From a virus: a stretch of DNA of 28,729 nt. The DNA is taken from positions 1 through 28,729 of the IMG/VR virus record IMGVR_UViG_3300044971_000642, one strand, 5' to 3'. Under the pieces are notes generated by a model that saw only the letters and a list, made by a program, of their open reading frames with translations, searched no databases and was not told where the DNA came from. The position numbers and the translations under genes were made by a program. Positions within the stretch are counted from its first letter, which is position 1; every line of letters starts with the position of its first letter. This document shows, in pieces, positions 15,609 through 23,446 of this stretch.

Positions 15609-18376
15609 TATCTATTTGCTTTTAAATCTTCAATTTCTTTTTTTAAATCTTTTATTGCCTCGATTAAAACTGCGGTAATTCTACTATATGAAACTGAATC
15701 TATTTCACCTTCTTCACTTTTTAAAACTACTTCAGGTAAAACTTCATAAATTTCTTCTGCAATCACACCGACTTCTTTAACACCATTATCTTTTTTATTA
15801 TAAGTAACACCCCTCATTTGAAGAACTTTATCTAAACCATATTTAATAGTTTCAACATTTTCTTTATATCGTAATGAAGAAGTTTCTGTAAAAGTACCAG
15901 ATATAGTGGCGTTGCCATTACTTGCTAATAAAAATTTAGTAGAATTAGCTGCACCATTTGTTATGTAAAACTCACCGTCTGTTGCAACTACTAATGTGTT
16001 AGAGGCCGCATAGGTTGTTCCTCCTCTCGTTGCACCATTTAAATAAATTGTAGCTCCTCCACCTCCACTAGATACACTACCATAAGAATTACTTGCTCCT
16101 AATGTTAAAAATCCCGTAGTACCACTATTAATTGAAATTGTTCCAGTAAATGTATTAGAACCGGTTGTTGCAAACGTAGTTGATTTAAATTCTTCACTTC
16201 TTAATCTACTATCTACTGATGTACTTAATGAACTTACACTTGCTGAGTTTATTGTAATATTATAGTTAGATGCACTTATTGATGTTTCTACCGATGAACT
16301 ATATGTTGTTACATTACCAAATCCAGTAATTGTAGAAGCACTTAAAGCACCGGTTACATCTAAACCATTTGTAATAGTTACTTTAGTACCATCATCACTA
16401 ATATTTGAATCAACTAAATGTTCTTTACCTGTTCCTTTTGGTAATCTATTATTTGTAAGATATGTTTCGTTTCCTAAATTATCATATGTTTCAGGACCCA
16501 TTAAAGCAACGGAAGATGTTACAACACTACTATCTCCTCTATGAATAAATAACATTTCATCTTGTACTGAATCATACAAAAATGAACCAGAACCACCCAC
16601 CGAACCACTATCACCTATTACCAAACCAGCATATCTAATTGCCGGAGTTGCTGTGTTTAAATTTACAATGTTAGTACCGATTGATACTGCCGATGCTGTA
16701 ATATTTTGTAGAGATGAACTACCTTGTACTATTAAATTTGAACTTACGAAAAGTGAACCTGTAATAGTTTGTGTTCCTATAAATGTATTGCTACCAGTTG
16801 TTGCATATGTTCCACTATTACTTTCAAAATTTACTACTCTACTATTAACGGATGAACTAAATGTTGAATATCCAGTTGTTTGTGTTAAATCAATTTGTGA
16901 AGAACCACTTACTAATGGAGTTGTTGTTGATACAATAGAACCGGTGATACCAATGTTATTACCAAATTGAATTGCATTGCCATCAGAAGATGTTATTTTA
17001 TTACCATTTTGTATTTGTAGTGTTCCTCTTACATCAATTAAACCAGTTGTTGGATCAAATAATAAGTTACCACCACCTGATGATTTTAATTGAATATCAC
17101 CATCTGCAGATTGTAAAATAATACTATCACTTCCTGCTTCTAAAATCTTAATTGATTGTCCTACATCAGTTGTAATTTGTAACTCATTTCCAGTTGAACC
17201 CAATACCTTTGTTCCATCTATATAAAGTGAACCAGATGAAACGTATATATCTCTCCATTGATACGTTGCACTACCTAAATCGTATGTATTATCCGTTGCA
17301 GGTATAATTGAACCACTCATTGTTTGAGTTCCTACAAACGTATTAGAACCCGTTACAGCATATCCTAAATTAGAAATTTGCGTTGAAGAACTAATAATGT
17401 TATTTGGTTTATTTTCAATGTTATCCCACGTTGTTTGTGTGATACTACCACTTAACACATATCTACTATCATATGAACTTGTCAATTGTGCCGAACTACT
17501 TACTACTCCATTTGGTAAAGTTGCGTTAATACCTTCTGCACCAACCGTTGCTACTAATTGATTTCCTACAATAAACTTAATACCTTCGGTTGTAGGAACA
17601 ATTTGAGAACTTCCAGTTGTATTTGCTAAAAATCCTTTATAACCAACCGGTGAACCTACTTCTTGTTCCCATTGAAAATCTATTAAATATTTAGATGATG
17701 TTACGTTAAATTCACTTATAGATGCTGAACTATTTGAATCATAATCCCAACCATCTCTCGGTATATCATCACTTACTACACCTCTTAATCCACTACCATC
17801 ACCTTGAAAAGAACCACTAAAACTTCCACTATTATTTCCTTGACTTAAATCTGCCCCATTCAAATAAAATGAACCAGTTACGTTTACTGAACCTGTGAAT
17901 TGGTGTATATCATCGGATGTATTACCAAATTTAGAACTACCACTTTCAAATATAACCGATGATGAAATTATGTTAATATTGAATTGAGTTGCATTAATCG
18001 CACCCATTACTGTTAAACTACCGGTGATTGCCGCACTTCCACTTAATTGAAAATTGTTGTGTGTAATGTTTAAAGTATCGTTAATTGATAAACCACTACC
18101 ACTTAATGAACCACTTGCATCGATATCACCATCTGTAATTACATCTCTAACTACATATAAATCTCTTTGTATTGTAATATCATCACTAACGAATAATGAA
18201 CCAGATGTAATTGAATCCGTTGTTACTATTGTTTCTACTGACTCTACTGAGCCGGATTTCTTAAAATATAATTTACCATCAAAGGTATTAATTGCTACTT
18301 CACCTAAGTTAATTGAACCCGTATCAGGAACCCTACCAGGAACGGCTGAGCGTTTTAGTATAATGTTTTGAGCCAT
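15608..18376 (-). CDS. large tail fibre with S74 chaperone domain
   Basis: This encodes 922 residues. The N-terminal module is MAQNIILKRSAVPGRVPDTG, then GEVAINTFDGKLYFKKSG, a type widespread in phage fibres. The shaft includes GSFQGDGSGLRGV, a YDLGSATYQWRDIYVSSGS segment (with counterparts in the two other S74 fibres), an ITQTTWDNIENKPNN segment shared with the 493-residue protein, and an SSLQNITASAVSIGTN module shared with the 1244-residue protein. The C-terminal S74 domain begins at about Ser833-Ser834 (SSLRYKENV) and ends in a Lys/Glu-rich coiled coil. The usual Ser-Asp of the S74 start is Ser-Ser here. The gene leads a four-gene coupled set with the three adhesins. There is no clear Shine-Dalgarno sequence. 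Confidence 0.92.
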   Translation of the reverse strand: MAQNIILKRSAVPGRVPDTGSINLGEVAINTFDGKLYFKKSGSVESVETIVTTDSITSGSLFVSDDITIQRDLYVVRDVITDGDIDASGSLSGSGLSINDTLNITHNNFQLSGSAAITGSLTVMGAINATQFNINIISSSVIFESGSSKFGNTSDDIHQFTGSVNVTGSFYLNGADLSQGNNSGSFSGSFQGDGSGLRGVVSDDIPRDGWDYDSNSSASISEFNVTSSKYLIDFQWEQEVGSPVGYKGFLANTTGSSQIVPTTEGIKFIVGNQLVATVGAEGINATLPNGVVSSSAQLTSSYDSRYVLSGSITQTTWDNIENKPNNIISSSTQISNLGYAVTGSNTFVGTQTMSGSIIPATDNTYDLGSATYQWRDIYVSSGSLYIDGTKVLGSTGNELQITTDVGQSIKILEAGSDSIILQSADGDIQLKSSGGGNLLFDPTTGLIDVRGTLQIQNGNKITSSDGNAIQFGNNIGITGSIVSTTTPLVSGSSQIDLTQTTGYSTFSSSVNSRVVNFESNSGTYATTGSNTFIGTQTITGSLFVSSNLIVQGSSSLQNITASAVSIGTNIVNLNTATPAIRYAGLVIGDSGSVGGSGSFLYDSVQDEMLFIHRGDSSVVTSSVALMGPETYDNLGNETYLTNNRLPKGTGKEHLVDSNISDDGTKVTITNGLDVTGALSASTITGFGNVTTYSSSVETSISASNYNITINSASVSSLSTSVDSRLRSEEFKSTTFATTGSNTFTGTISINSGTTGFLTLGASNSYGSVSSGGGGATIYLNGATRGGTTYAASNTLVVATDGEFYITNGAANSTKFLLASNGNATISGTFTETSSLRYKENVETIKYGLDKVLQMRGVTYNKKDNGVKEVGVIAEEIYEVLPEVVLKSEEGEIDSVSYSRITAVLIEAIKDLKKEIEDLKANR

Positions 18377-18414
18377 ATGTATGGAAACGTTTTATGTGTT
18401 ATCTAACAACGAAA

Positions 18415-18436
18415 AAAGGTACTATATAGTACCTTT
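18415..18436 (-). repeat. perfect 22-bp palindrome in the leader of the S74 fibre gene
   Basis: The half-site AAAGGTACTAT is repeated exactly inverted with no spacer. On the minus strand the palindrome is followed by three more T (18412-18414), so the RNA would form a stem ending in six U. It could be a second terminator, an attenuator or an operator. It abuts the motif at 18436-18444. Confidence 0.7.
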
Positions 18437-18444
18437 ATAAATAT
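18436..18444 (-). promoter_or_regulatory. ATATTTATA motif, candidate late promoter
   Basis: Perfect copy, 59 bases before the ATG at 18376, the longest spacing of the set. Its downstream end touches the palindrome at 18415-18436. Confidence 0.45.
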
Positions 18445-18469
18445 GTTAAATTAAAATAAAACGAAATAA

Positions 18470-18506
18470 TATAAATATTAAAATCCCCCACTTTTAAGGT
18501 GAGGGA
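18470..18506 (-). terminator. intrinsic terminator after the small fibre gene
   Basis: On the minus strand TCCCTCAC (18506-18499) pairs with GTGGGGGA (18491-18484) with one G-U pair, around a 7-base loop. It is followed by TTTTAATATTTATATT. Confidence 0.75.
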
Positions 18507-18533
18507 ATTTATATATTTTATTTTATAATTTTA

Positions 18534-19139
18534 TTATGCCCAAACACCTGCATCAGGACCTGCTGCAAATTGAGTATAAATTGAAGAACTGAATGATAAT
18601 ACATCACCGATACCATATACACTACCACTAAACCCATCTTCTGCTGTGATAGTTGCAATAGTTAAATCATTGTATCTGAAATCAATTGCATCTGCATCAG
18701 TTGCTACTTTGTAAAGAGAACCACTACCTTGAATAAATCCAATTGTTCCTGCAAATGGGTCAGAGTTGAAATCAAAATCATCCGGTCTCATTGATGCGGT
18801 TACACCTGTTAAGTTGCTACCATCACCACTAAATGAACCTGTAAATGCACCACTTACTGGACCTGCAAAGTATGTGTTACCATCAAAGTTTGCATCACCA
18901 TTGATTTCTAATTGTCCAAACGAACCTGTTCCTAAGATATTAATTGAACCAGTTACTTCCGCACCGGTTACAACAAGTTGTTCAATCGTTACTGTCCCAG
19001 CATTATCTTTTTTAAGAAATACTCTACCATCTGTGGTGTTTACACCCAATTCACCAAGTTGTAATTGGTCGGTTGTAGGTACTTTTGCCGCTAAATTTGA
19101 ACGTCTTAAGAGTACTGATTGTGTTACTGCTGTTGCCAT
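18534..19139 (-). CDS. small fibre protein, N-terminal module only
   Basis: The longest reading frame starts at 19181, but that ATG lies within a terminator hairpin. I prefer the ATG at 19139, giving 201 residues beginning MATAVTQSVLLRRSNLAAKV. It aligns with the opening of the 922-residue fibre (GEVAINTFDGKLYFKK versus GELGVNTTDGRVFLKKDN) and has an AAAAGGGA ribosome binding site nearby. The middle has the GAFTGSFSGDGSNLTGVTAS motif common in phage fibres. There is no shaft repeat and no S74 domain, and the end is PDAGVWA, related to the Gly plus aromatic endings of nearby fibres. It may be a short fibre or an adaptor. Its gene lies between two terminators. Confidence 0.8.
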   Translation of the reverse strand: MATAVTQSVLLRRSNLAAKVPTTDQLQLGELGVNTTDGRVFLKKDNAGTVTIEQLVVTGAEVTGSINILGTGSFGQLEINGDANFDGNTYFAGPVSGAFTGSFSGDGSNLTGVTASMRPDDFDFNSDPFAGTIGFIQGSGSLYKVATDADAIDFRYNDLTIATITAEDGFSGSVYGIGDVLSFSSSIYTQFAAGPDAGVWA

Positions 19140-19160
19140 ATATTTGTTTTCCCTTTTACT

Positions 19161-19195
19161 TTTCTTTTTAAAATCCCCCATATTTCAGGGGGATT
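19161..19195 (-). terminator. intrinsic terminator after the 1244-residue fibre gene
   Basis: This is a perfect 8-base-pair stem (AATCCCCC 19172-19179 with GGGGGATT 19188-19195) with an 8-base loop, followed on the minus strand by TTTTAAAAAG. It lies 13 bases past the upstream stop codon. Confidence 0.8.
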
Positions 19196-19207
19196 AATTA
19201 TTTTTTA

Positions 19208-22200
19208 TTAGAATGAACCACCATCTATTGTTGTTTCTAATACTGTTATTCTATAATTACTTGCACTTACTGATGTTGCAAATGAACTACTATTGTTAGT
19301 AATATCAGTACTTTGAGTTGCATCAGTTAAGTATATTGAAGCACTTAATGCTGTCAAACTTGCTGCACTTGCACTAAATGAAGTTGCTACTGAAGAACTA
19401 AAGTCACCAGTTACACTCGCTACGCTTGCACTTAAAGAACTTATACTTGCATTTGATGCAGATAATGAAGTTGCAAATGAAGAACTATTATCAACGATAG
19501 TAAAATTACTAGCACTTGTTGAAGTTGCAAATGCTCCACTTACTTCACTTAAACTTGCACTTACTGAAGATATATATGCATTACTTGCAGAGAATGAAGT
19601 TGCTACTGAAGAACTAAAGTCACCGGTCACACTTGCTACACTTGCACTTAAACTTGCAATACTTGCGTTACTTGCAGAGAATGAAGTAGAAATTGCAGTG
19701 TCAAATGAACTAAATCCTGTTGTAGAACTTAAAGTAATTTGTGATGAACTACTTACTACACTATCACCTACTGCTAATAATACTTTTGCTTCACTACCAC
19801 TCTTACCCGCTATCCAGTAATCATTAGTTGTATCCCATAATAATGAACCACTAATTGTTGAAGGTGCAGTTGGATCTTTTACGATTAATCCAGCAAATGC
19901 TCCCGCTGTTCCATTTAATGAAAGAATATTATCACCTAAATCAATTGTAGTTGAATTAACAACTGATTGTGTACCTATTACTCTTAAATCACCTAAAATT
20001 GTTACTGAAGAACCTGTTAATTCAAACGCTGCATCAAATGCTGATTGAGATGCTTCTAAAACTACAATTCTATCAGTTTGATTACTATCAGTTAAGTAAA
20101 TACTTGCACTTAAATTTGATACAGAAAATGCACTTGCACTAAATGAAGTAGCTACTGAAGAACTAAAGTCACCAGTCACACTTGCTACGCTTGCAGATAA
20201 TGAAGTAATTGCTGCATTACTTGCAGAAGTAGAAGTTGCGAATGCACCACTTACTGAATTTAAATCAGAAGCTGCACTTGCAGAGAATGAAGTATATTCA
20301 GCTTTAGATGCACTAAATGAAGTTGCTACTGAAGAACTAAAGTCACCAGTTACACTTGCTACACTTGCACTCAATTGTGAAACGGTATATGCACTTGCAC
20401 TAAATCTACTATCTACTGATTGAGAAAATGCTCCAATGTTTCCTACACCACTTATGTTAGATGCACTAAATTCGTTAGTTACTGTTGTTATACTAGCAGA
20501 AACTACTAATACGTTATTATTTATACCATCAGGTGATACTGAGAAATTTGCATTGTGAATATGAACACCACTACCAGTCGCTGTTAATCTTAATTCGTTT
20601 TCAGCTATGATATTAACGTTATTATCTATATTTCCTAATTCAATTTTACCTTGGTTTCCAGATATATGATTTGTTACTAAATCTTGACCAAATTGAATAT
20701 ATACTGAGCCACTTACGGTTACATCACCCAATATACCTTGTGAACCAGTGAATGAATTTGAACCAGTTGTTGCAAATGTTGTAGATTTAAATTCTTCTGC
20801 ATCTAATCTACTATCTACTGATGTTGATAATGCTAATTGTGATGCGTTACTTGCTGATATTGCCGTTGCTGCACTTGCACTAAATGATGTATATTCTGCA
20901 TCACTAGCCGATATTGCGGTTGCAAATGAAGATGAATCTGAATAATAAGATTGTGTGAATGCTAAATAAGAAGCTGAAATAGTTTCTAAATTTGCTACTC
21001 TTGTACCAATTTCACCACCACCACCTAATGAAGCTTCTAAAGTATCTAATCTACTATCAACTGATGTAGATAATGCTAATTCTCTTGCATCACTTGCACT
21101 AATTGAAGTAGCAAATGCACCACTTACTGAATTTAAATCAGAAGCAGCACTTGCAGAGAATGAAGTATATTCAAATTTACTTGCACTTAAAGAAGTTGCA
21201 ACTGCACCACTTACAGAGTTTAATTCTGAAGCTGCACTAGCACTAAATAATGTGTATTCTGCTTTAGATGCTGAAGTTGATGTTGCAAATGCACCACTTA
21301 CAGAGTTTAAATCTGAAGCTGCACTTGCTGAATTTACCGTTGCTGTGAAAGCACTTGCACTAAATGAAGTTGCTGCACTTGCACTAAATGATGTGTATTC
21401 TGCTTTAGATGAACTAATTCTAGTATCAAATGAAGAAGAATCACTATAATATGATTGTGTGAAAGATAAATAAGAAGAAGAAATAGTTTCTAAATTTGCT
21501 ACTCTAGTTCCTATTGAACCACCACCACCTAAAGATGTTTCTAATGTTGCAACTCTACTATCTACTGATTGAGAATATAAAGTTACATTACCTATACCTG
21601 CTATTGTTGAAGAACTAATCTCACCACTTACATCTAAATCACCACTTACGATAATTGTAGATGCACTTTGTTCCATTATAGAATCACCAATATGATCTTC
21701 TCCAACCGCAACCATAATTTTTCCAGCGGTTAAAGTTGCTTCATCACCTAACGAACCGGTGTTTTTAGGACCTGCTATTAATATTGCTGAATTGTATCCT
21801 TCTCCACCCGCATTAGGATGTTCGTAAATCCATCTATTATTTAATGAATCCCACCATAATGAACCACTTGCACCAGCTCCACTACCACTATCTTGTACAC
21901 TTACACCACCAAATCTAACTGCTGGAGTTGCTGTGTTTAAAATTACGGTGTTTGTACCAATTGATACTGCACTAGCTGTAATATTTTGTAGTGAAGAAGA
22001 ACCTTGTACTACTAAATCATTTGTAATATACATTGATCCAGTAATAACTTGAGTTCCAAAGAATGTATTTGAACCAGTTGTTGCGTAAGTTGCATTTACT
22101 GCAGCTTGTGAAGAACTGAAAGAATTAAATTGTGTTGCTGCACTCGCACTAAATGATGTGTATTCTGCTTTAGAAGCTGAATCAGTTGTTGCTAATGAAG

Positions 22201-22942
22201 AACTTAAATTTGAAATTGTACTTGCTACTGAAGAACTTAATTCAGTTTGTGATGCTGCACTTGCACTAAATGAAGTAGCTACTGAAGAACTAAAGTCACC
22301 AGTCACACTTGCTACACTTGCACTTAAACTTGCAATACTTGCGTTACTTGCAGAAGTAGATGTTGCAAAAGCACCACTAATATTAGATACACTTGAACTT
22401 AAATTTGTGATTGATGTTTGTGTTTCACCAATAGATGATGTCAAACTACCACTTAATGAATTTAAATCACTTGCTACACTTGCACTTAATTGAGAAACCG
22501 TAAATGCACTTGCACTAAATGAAGTTGCTACACTACTACTAAAATCACCAGTTACACTTGCTATACTTGCATTACTTGCACTAAAAGAAGTCGCAACTGA
22601 TGCACTAAATGTACTAATGTTACCTGTTAAATCAGGAGTTGTATTACCATCGGCACCTAATAAGAATAATGTGTTACTACTACTTGCATAGAAAGGAACA
22701 CCATCCATTAAATTACCATAAGATGAAGCTGAGAATATAGGAGCTACTGCACCTTGTAATACTCTGTTTGCAGCTACTACTGAACCACTCTCTACTGCTG
22801 CAAATACTAAGCCTTGTCCGTTAGTTACATCTGTTAATTTACTTGAACCGGTAGCTATTAATATCTCACCTTTCTGAAGTGAGCCGGTTGCTGAAGATAG
22901 TCTGTCTAAACTACCACGTCTATTTTTAATGATTTGTGCCAT
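19208..22942 (-). CDS. very large Ser/Ala-rich repeat fibre
   Basis: This encodes 1244 residues, the largest gene in the window. The N-terminal module (MAQIIKNRRGSLDRLSSATG, SLQKGEILIATGSSKL, then GVPFYASSSNTLFLLG) is a clear paralogue of the 665-residue neighbour. The shaft is dominated by Ser/Ala/Thr with Phe and Val at regular places, including six near-identical copies of SVTGDFSSSVATSFSAS and many SASxAEYTSFSASAAS units. Embedded are two globular insert modules (ITASAVSIGTNTVILNTATP with SLWWDSLNNRWIYEHP, and TIDLGDNILSLNG with LLWDTTNDYWIAGK). It has no S74 domain and ends TTIDGGSF. AAAGGAG lies at 22960-22966 but unusually far (17 bases) from the ATG. It is probably a long trimeric fibre shaft; the receptor-binding part is not identified. 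Confidence 0.9.
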   Translation of the reverse strand: MAQIIKNRRGSLDRLSSATGSLQKGEILIATGSSKLTDVTNGQGLVFAAVESGSVVAANRVLQGAVAPIFSASSYGNLMDGVPFYASSSNTLFLLGADGNTTPDLTGNISTFSASVATSFSASNASIASVTGDFSSSVATSFSASAFTVSQLSASVASDLNSLSGSLTSSIGETQTSITNLSSSVSNISGAFATSTSASNASIASLSASVASVTGDFSSSVATSFSASAASQTELSSSVASTISNLSSSLATTDSASKAEYTSFSASAATQFNSFSSSQAAVNATYATTGSNTFFGTQVITGSMYITNDLVVQGSSSLQNITASAVSIGTNTVILNTATPAVRFGGVSVQDSGSGAGASGSLWWDSLNNRWIYEHPNAGGEGYNSAILIAGPKNTGSLGDEATLTAGKIMVAVGEDHIGDSIMEQSASTIIVSGDLDVSGEISSSTIAGIGNVTLYSQSVDSRVATLETSLGGGGSIGTRVANLETISSSYLSFTQSYYSDSSSFDTRISSSKAEYTSFSASAATSFSASAFTATVNSASAASDLNSVSGAFATSTSASKAEYTLFSASAASELNSVSGAVATSLSASKFEYTSFSASAASDLNSVSGAFATSISASDARELALSTSVDSRLDTLEASLGGGGEIGTRVANLETISASYLAFTQSYYSDSSSFATAISASDAEYTSFSASAATAISASNASQLALSTSVDSRLDAEEFKSTTFATTGSNSFTGSQGILGDVTVSGSVYIQFGQDLVTNHISGNQGKIELGNIDNNVNIIAENELRLTATGSGVHIHNANFSVSPDGINNNVLVVSASITTVTNEFSASNISGVGNIGAFSQSVDSRFSASAYTVSQLSASVASVTGDFSSSVATSFSASKAEYTSFSASAASDLNSVSGAFATSTSASNAAITSLSASVASVTGDFSSSVATSFSASAFSVSNLSASIYLTDSNQTDRIVVLEASQSAFDAAFELTGSSVTILGDLRVIGTQSVVNSTTIDLGDNILSLNGTAGAFAGLIVKDPTAPSTISGSLLWDTTNDYWIAGKSGSEAKVLLAVGDSVVSSSSQITLSSTTGFSSFDTAISTSFSASNASIASLSASVASVTGDFSSSVATSFSASNAYISSVSASLSEVSGAFATSTSASNFTIVDNSSSFATSLSASNASISSLSASVASVTGDFSSSVATSFSASAASLTALSASIYLTDATQSTDITNNSSSFATSVSASNYRITVLETTIDGGSF
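19377..22570 (-). repeat. dispersed coding repeats (VTGDFSSSVATSFSAS units)
   Basis: Six copies of a block of about 60 bases (plus strand core: gctactgaagaactaaagtc, with the last copy more divergent) begin near 19380, 19590, 20146, 20318, 22270 and 22520. A seventh, related copy lies in the next gene near 25020. These are fibre shaft repeats, not a CRISPR array or insertion sequence. Confidence 0.85.
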
Positions 22943-22976
22943 AATTTATATTGGGGTTACTCCTTTACTGATAATA

Positions 22977-22995
22977 AATAGTAAAATTTACTATT
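22977..22995. repeat. short inverted repeat upstream of the 1244-residue fibre gene
   Basis: AATAGTAAA and TTTACTATT are separated by one base, about 35 bases before the start codon. No U-run follows on the minus strand, so it is not an obvious terminator; it also overlaps a degenerate (7 of 9) version of the recurring motif. Confidence 0.35.
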
Positions 22996-23005
22996 AATCA
23001 TAAAG

Positions 23006-23032
23006 TTTTTTGAATATTTTTTTGTTTTTTTT
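23006..23032. promoter_or_regulatory. three closely spaced A/T tracts
   Basis: T runs of 6, 7 and 8 bases (23006-23011, 23017-23023, 23025-23032) are A tracts on the coding strand, spaced roughly one helical turn apart. They may bend the DNA or act like an upstream promoter element for the gene starting at 22942. Confidence 0.3.
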
Positions 23033-23041
23033 GAATTAATT

Positions 23042-23431
23042 CTACCACTCTCCACCATCCGCTACTGATGACGTTACAAACACCTCATAATCGGTTGCAA
23101 ATTCAGTATCTACCGTTGTTGCCATTGAAGAACCTGATGTGAAGTTTGCGTTAAATATATCAATAACTTGTTGTGAAGATGATATTACACCGGCTGGTAA
23201 GTTTGAAGTTACTGCACCGATTTGTAATTGTGTCCAACCATTTGGATTTCCTACATTTGCCGTATCTGTTAATACCCACATTGTAGAATCATCTTGTTGG
23301 AAAACAATTAATCCCTTATATACATTTGCTAAAGATAAGCCATAACGGGCCGATTGATTAGCTAATGCAAATCTTGCATCAACAGGCTCACTATTCGTTA
23401 TGTTAAAACCACCAGGTAATATAATTGCCAT
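23042..23431 (-). CDS. short fibre-family protein with GGEW ending
   Basis: This encodes 129 residues. The N-terminal half (ILPGGFNITNSEPVDARFAL, LANVYKGLIVFQQDDSTMWV, NPNGWTQL) is a compact domain of a kind often found at the start of phage fibre or baseplate-associated proteins. The second half has ISSSQQVIDIF and a short shaft remnant, ending DYEVFVTSSVADGGEW. That ending closely parallels the 150-residue protein two genes upstream. There is no room for a shaft or head, so it may be an adaptor or a small tip protein. It starts 16 bases after the upstream stop with AAGATAAGAA before the ATG, so it is probably co-transcribed with that gene. Confidence 0.8.
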   Translation of the reverse strand: MAIILPGGFNITNSEPVDARFALANQSARYGLSLANVYKGLIVFQQDDSTMWVLTDTANVGNPNGWTQLQIGAVTSNLPAGVISSSQQVIDIFNANFTSGSSMATTVDTEFATDYEVFVTSSVADGGEW

Positions 23432-23446
23432 TTCTTATCTTTCTAT

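Larger units (their letters stand above)
18377..18533. other. longest intergenic region (157 bases)
   Basis: This stretch holds a terminator for the 215-codon frame, an ATATTTATA motif and a perfect palindrome, in that order along the minus strand, then a leader of about 40 bases with no evident ribosome binding site. I see no additional gene. Confidence 0.8.

Noticed and set aside
19140-19181. A start at 19181 for the small fibre gene
   Set aside because: That ATG is inside a terminator hairpin. The added 14 residues (MGDFKKKSKRENKY) are unlike the openings of the paralogues, while the ATG at 19139 matches them.
19377-22570. CRISPR array or mobile-element repeats
   Set aside because: The repeats are in frame within a single long gene, vary in spacing and encode shaft units; no spacers, cas genes, transposase or inverted ends are present.
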